Assembly: GCA_963922715.1 (NCBI GenBank)
Contig: CAWUJT010000102.1
Span: 1 to 7,771 of the forward strand
Direction: 5' to 3'
Source of the DNA: CAWUJT01 sp963922715
GTDB taxonomy: Bacteria > Pseudomonadota > Alphaproteobacteria > Rhodobacterales > Rhodobacteraceae
DNA: 7,771 bases
Both the position numbers and the translations under genes were made by a program. Shown here piece after piece: positions 7,048 through 7,771 of this stretch. Position 1 is the first letter of the stretch. Every line of letters starts with the position of its first letter. The notes under the pieces are model-generated. The model saw only the letters and a list, made by a program, of their open reading frames with translations, ran no database searches and was not told the origin of the DNA.

Positions 7048-7771
7048 TTGACACGCTCCCGCCTCTCAGAGAGGTGATCAAAGCCCACGGATTGCGCGCG
7101 AAAAAGTCCCTGGGTCAAAATTTCCTTCTGGACCTGAACCTGACTGCCCGCATTGCGCGGTTGGTCGGCGATGACCTGGCAACATCGGATATTGTCGAAA
7201 TCGGCCCCGGCCCCGGGGGGTTGACGCGCGGCCTTCTGGCGGAGGGCGCGCGCAATGTCCGGGCCATTGAGAAAGACAGCCGGTGCTTACCGGCGCTGGC
7301 TGAGATCGCGCAGACCTATCCCAACCGGCTGGAGATTTGCCACGGCGATGCTTTAGACCATGATCCTTTTGCAGGGCTCACCCCGCCGATCTGTGTCGCG
7401 GCGAACCTGCCCTATAATATCGGCACAGAGCTTCTTGTGCGCTGGCTGACACCGGTGTCTTGGCCGCCGCCCTGGCGCAGTCTGACCCTGATGTTTCAAC
7501 GAGAGGTGGCCGAGCGCATCGTCGCCGCCCCGGGCCATAAGAGCTATGGCCGTTTGTCGATTTTATCGCAATGGCGGTGCGCGGCGCAGATTGTGCTGAG
7601 CCTCCCGCCAGAGGCATTTTCCCCCCCGCCAAAAGTCCATTCTGCCGTTGTGCAGCTCACTGCCCTGCCCGCACCCCGCTTTGCAGCGGACGCCGCGGTG
7701 CTGTCGCGGGTCGTGGCGCAGGCCTTTAACCAACGCCGCAAAATGCTCCGATCCTCTTTGAAAGGTCTGAG
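7044..7771 (+). CDS. rsmA: 16S rRNA dimethyladenosine transferase RsmA (KsgA), C-terminus cut by window edge
   Basis: RsmA uses S-adenosylmethionine to dimethylate two adjacent adenosines (A1518 and A1519 in E. coli numbering) in the 3' hairpin of 16S rRNA during late assembly of the small ribosomal subunit. The window holds 242 complete codons of a family usually around 270-290 residues long, so only the end is missing. Visible motifs, in order: the N-terminal SLGQNFLLD, the SAM-binding loop EIGPGPGGLT (52-61), the acidic IEKD at the end of the next strand, the catalytic NLPYN (121-125), FQREVAERI, SYGRLSILSQ, FSPPPKVHSAVV, and FNQRRKMLRSSLKGL at the edge. The ATG at 7044 overlaps the pdxA stop as ATGA, suggesting coupled translation. 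It belongs to the same string as the upstream genes, as in the E. coli surA-pdxA-rsmA order. Confidence 0.95.
   Translation, partial: MIDTLPPLREVIKAHGLRAKKSLGQNFLLDLNLTARIARLVGDDLATSDIVEIGPGPGGLTRGLLAEGARNVRAIEKDSRCLPALAEIAQTYPNRLEICHGDALDHDPFAGLTPPICVAANLPYNIGTELLVRWLTPVSWPPPWRSLTLMFQREVAERIVAAPGHKSYGRLSILSQWRCAAQIVLSLPPEAFSPPPKVHSAVVQLTALPAPRFAADAAVLSRVVAQAFNQRRKMLRSSLKGL

Noticed and set aside
7621..7627. Run of seven C in rsmA
   Set aside because: It encodes the conserved FSPPPKV motif of RsmA, so proline codons explain it.

Overview
The window is a compact, ordinary stretch of chromosome that looks like an alphaproteobacterium of the Rhodobacteraceae/Roseobacter type. I base this on the flavour of the proteins (a PepA N-terminus with an RVNRMTKGAVER stretch, an LptD with a CxxC after its N-terminal domain, a SurA with degenerate parvulin domains) and on the gene order pepA | lptF-lptG-lptD-surA-pdxA-rsmA. 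The assignment rests on remembered family features; no database was searched.

Layout: the 5' end of a leucyl aminopeptidase gene (pepA) lies on the minus strand from 343 to the left edge. A 121-base divergent intergenic region (344-464) follows. It carries a plausible pepA promoter, a 5+5 bp dyad and the ribosome binding site of lptF. From 465 to the right edge there is one uninterrupted plus-strand gene string: lptF (465-1577), lptG (1574-2671), lptD (2668-4833), surA (4815-6059), pdxA (6052-7047) and rsmA (7044 to the edge, incomplete). Every neighbouring pair overlaps: three pairs by the 4-base ATGA type, lptD/surA by 19 bases and surA/pdxA by 8 bases (14 with the alternative pdxA start). 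No intergenic base, terminator, RNA gene, mobile element, CRISPR array or integration scar is visible in the string.

How the genes work together: LptF and LptG are the inner-membrane permease subunits that pull lipopolysaccharide out of the inner membrane, powered by LptB, which is not in this window. LptD is the outer-membrane beta-barrel that inserts lipopolysaccharide into the outer leaflet. SurA is the periplasmic chaperone that helps outer-membrane proteins such as LptD to fold. PdxA (vitamin B6 synthesis) and RsmA (16S rRNA dimethylation) are the housekeeping genes that follow surA in many Proteobacteria. In E. coli the pepA/lptFG and lptD-surA-pdxA-rsmA blocks sit at separate loci; here they are joined into one apparent operon.

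I found no convincing new biological system. The points worth a second look are modest: the unusual spacing of the four LptD cysteines, the loss of parvulin catalytic histidines in SurA, the dyad in the divergent promoter region, and the overlap that makes the last LptD cysteine codon share bases with the surA start codon.
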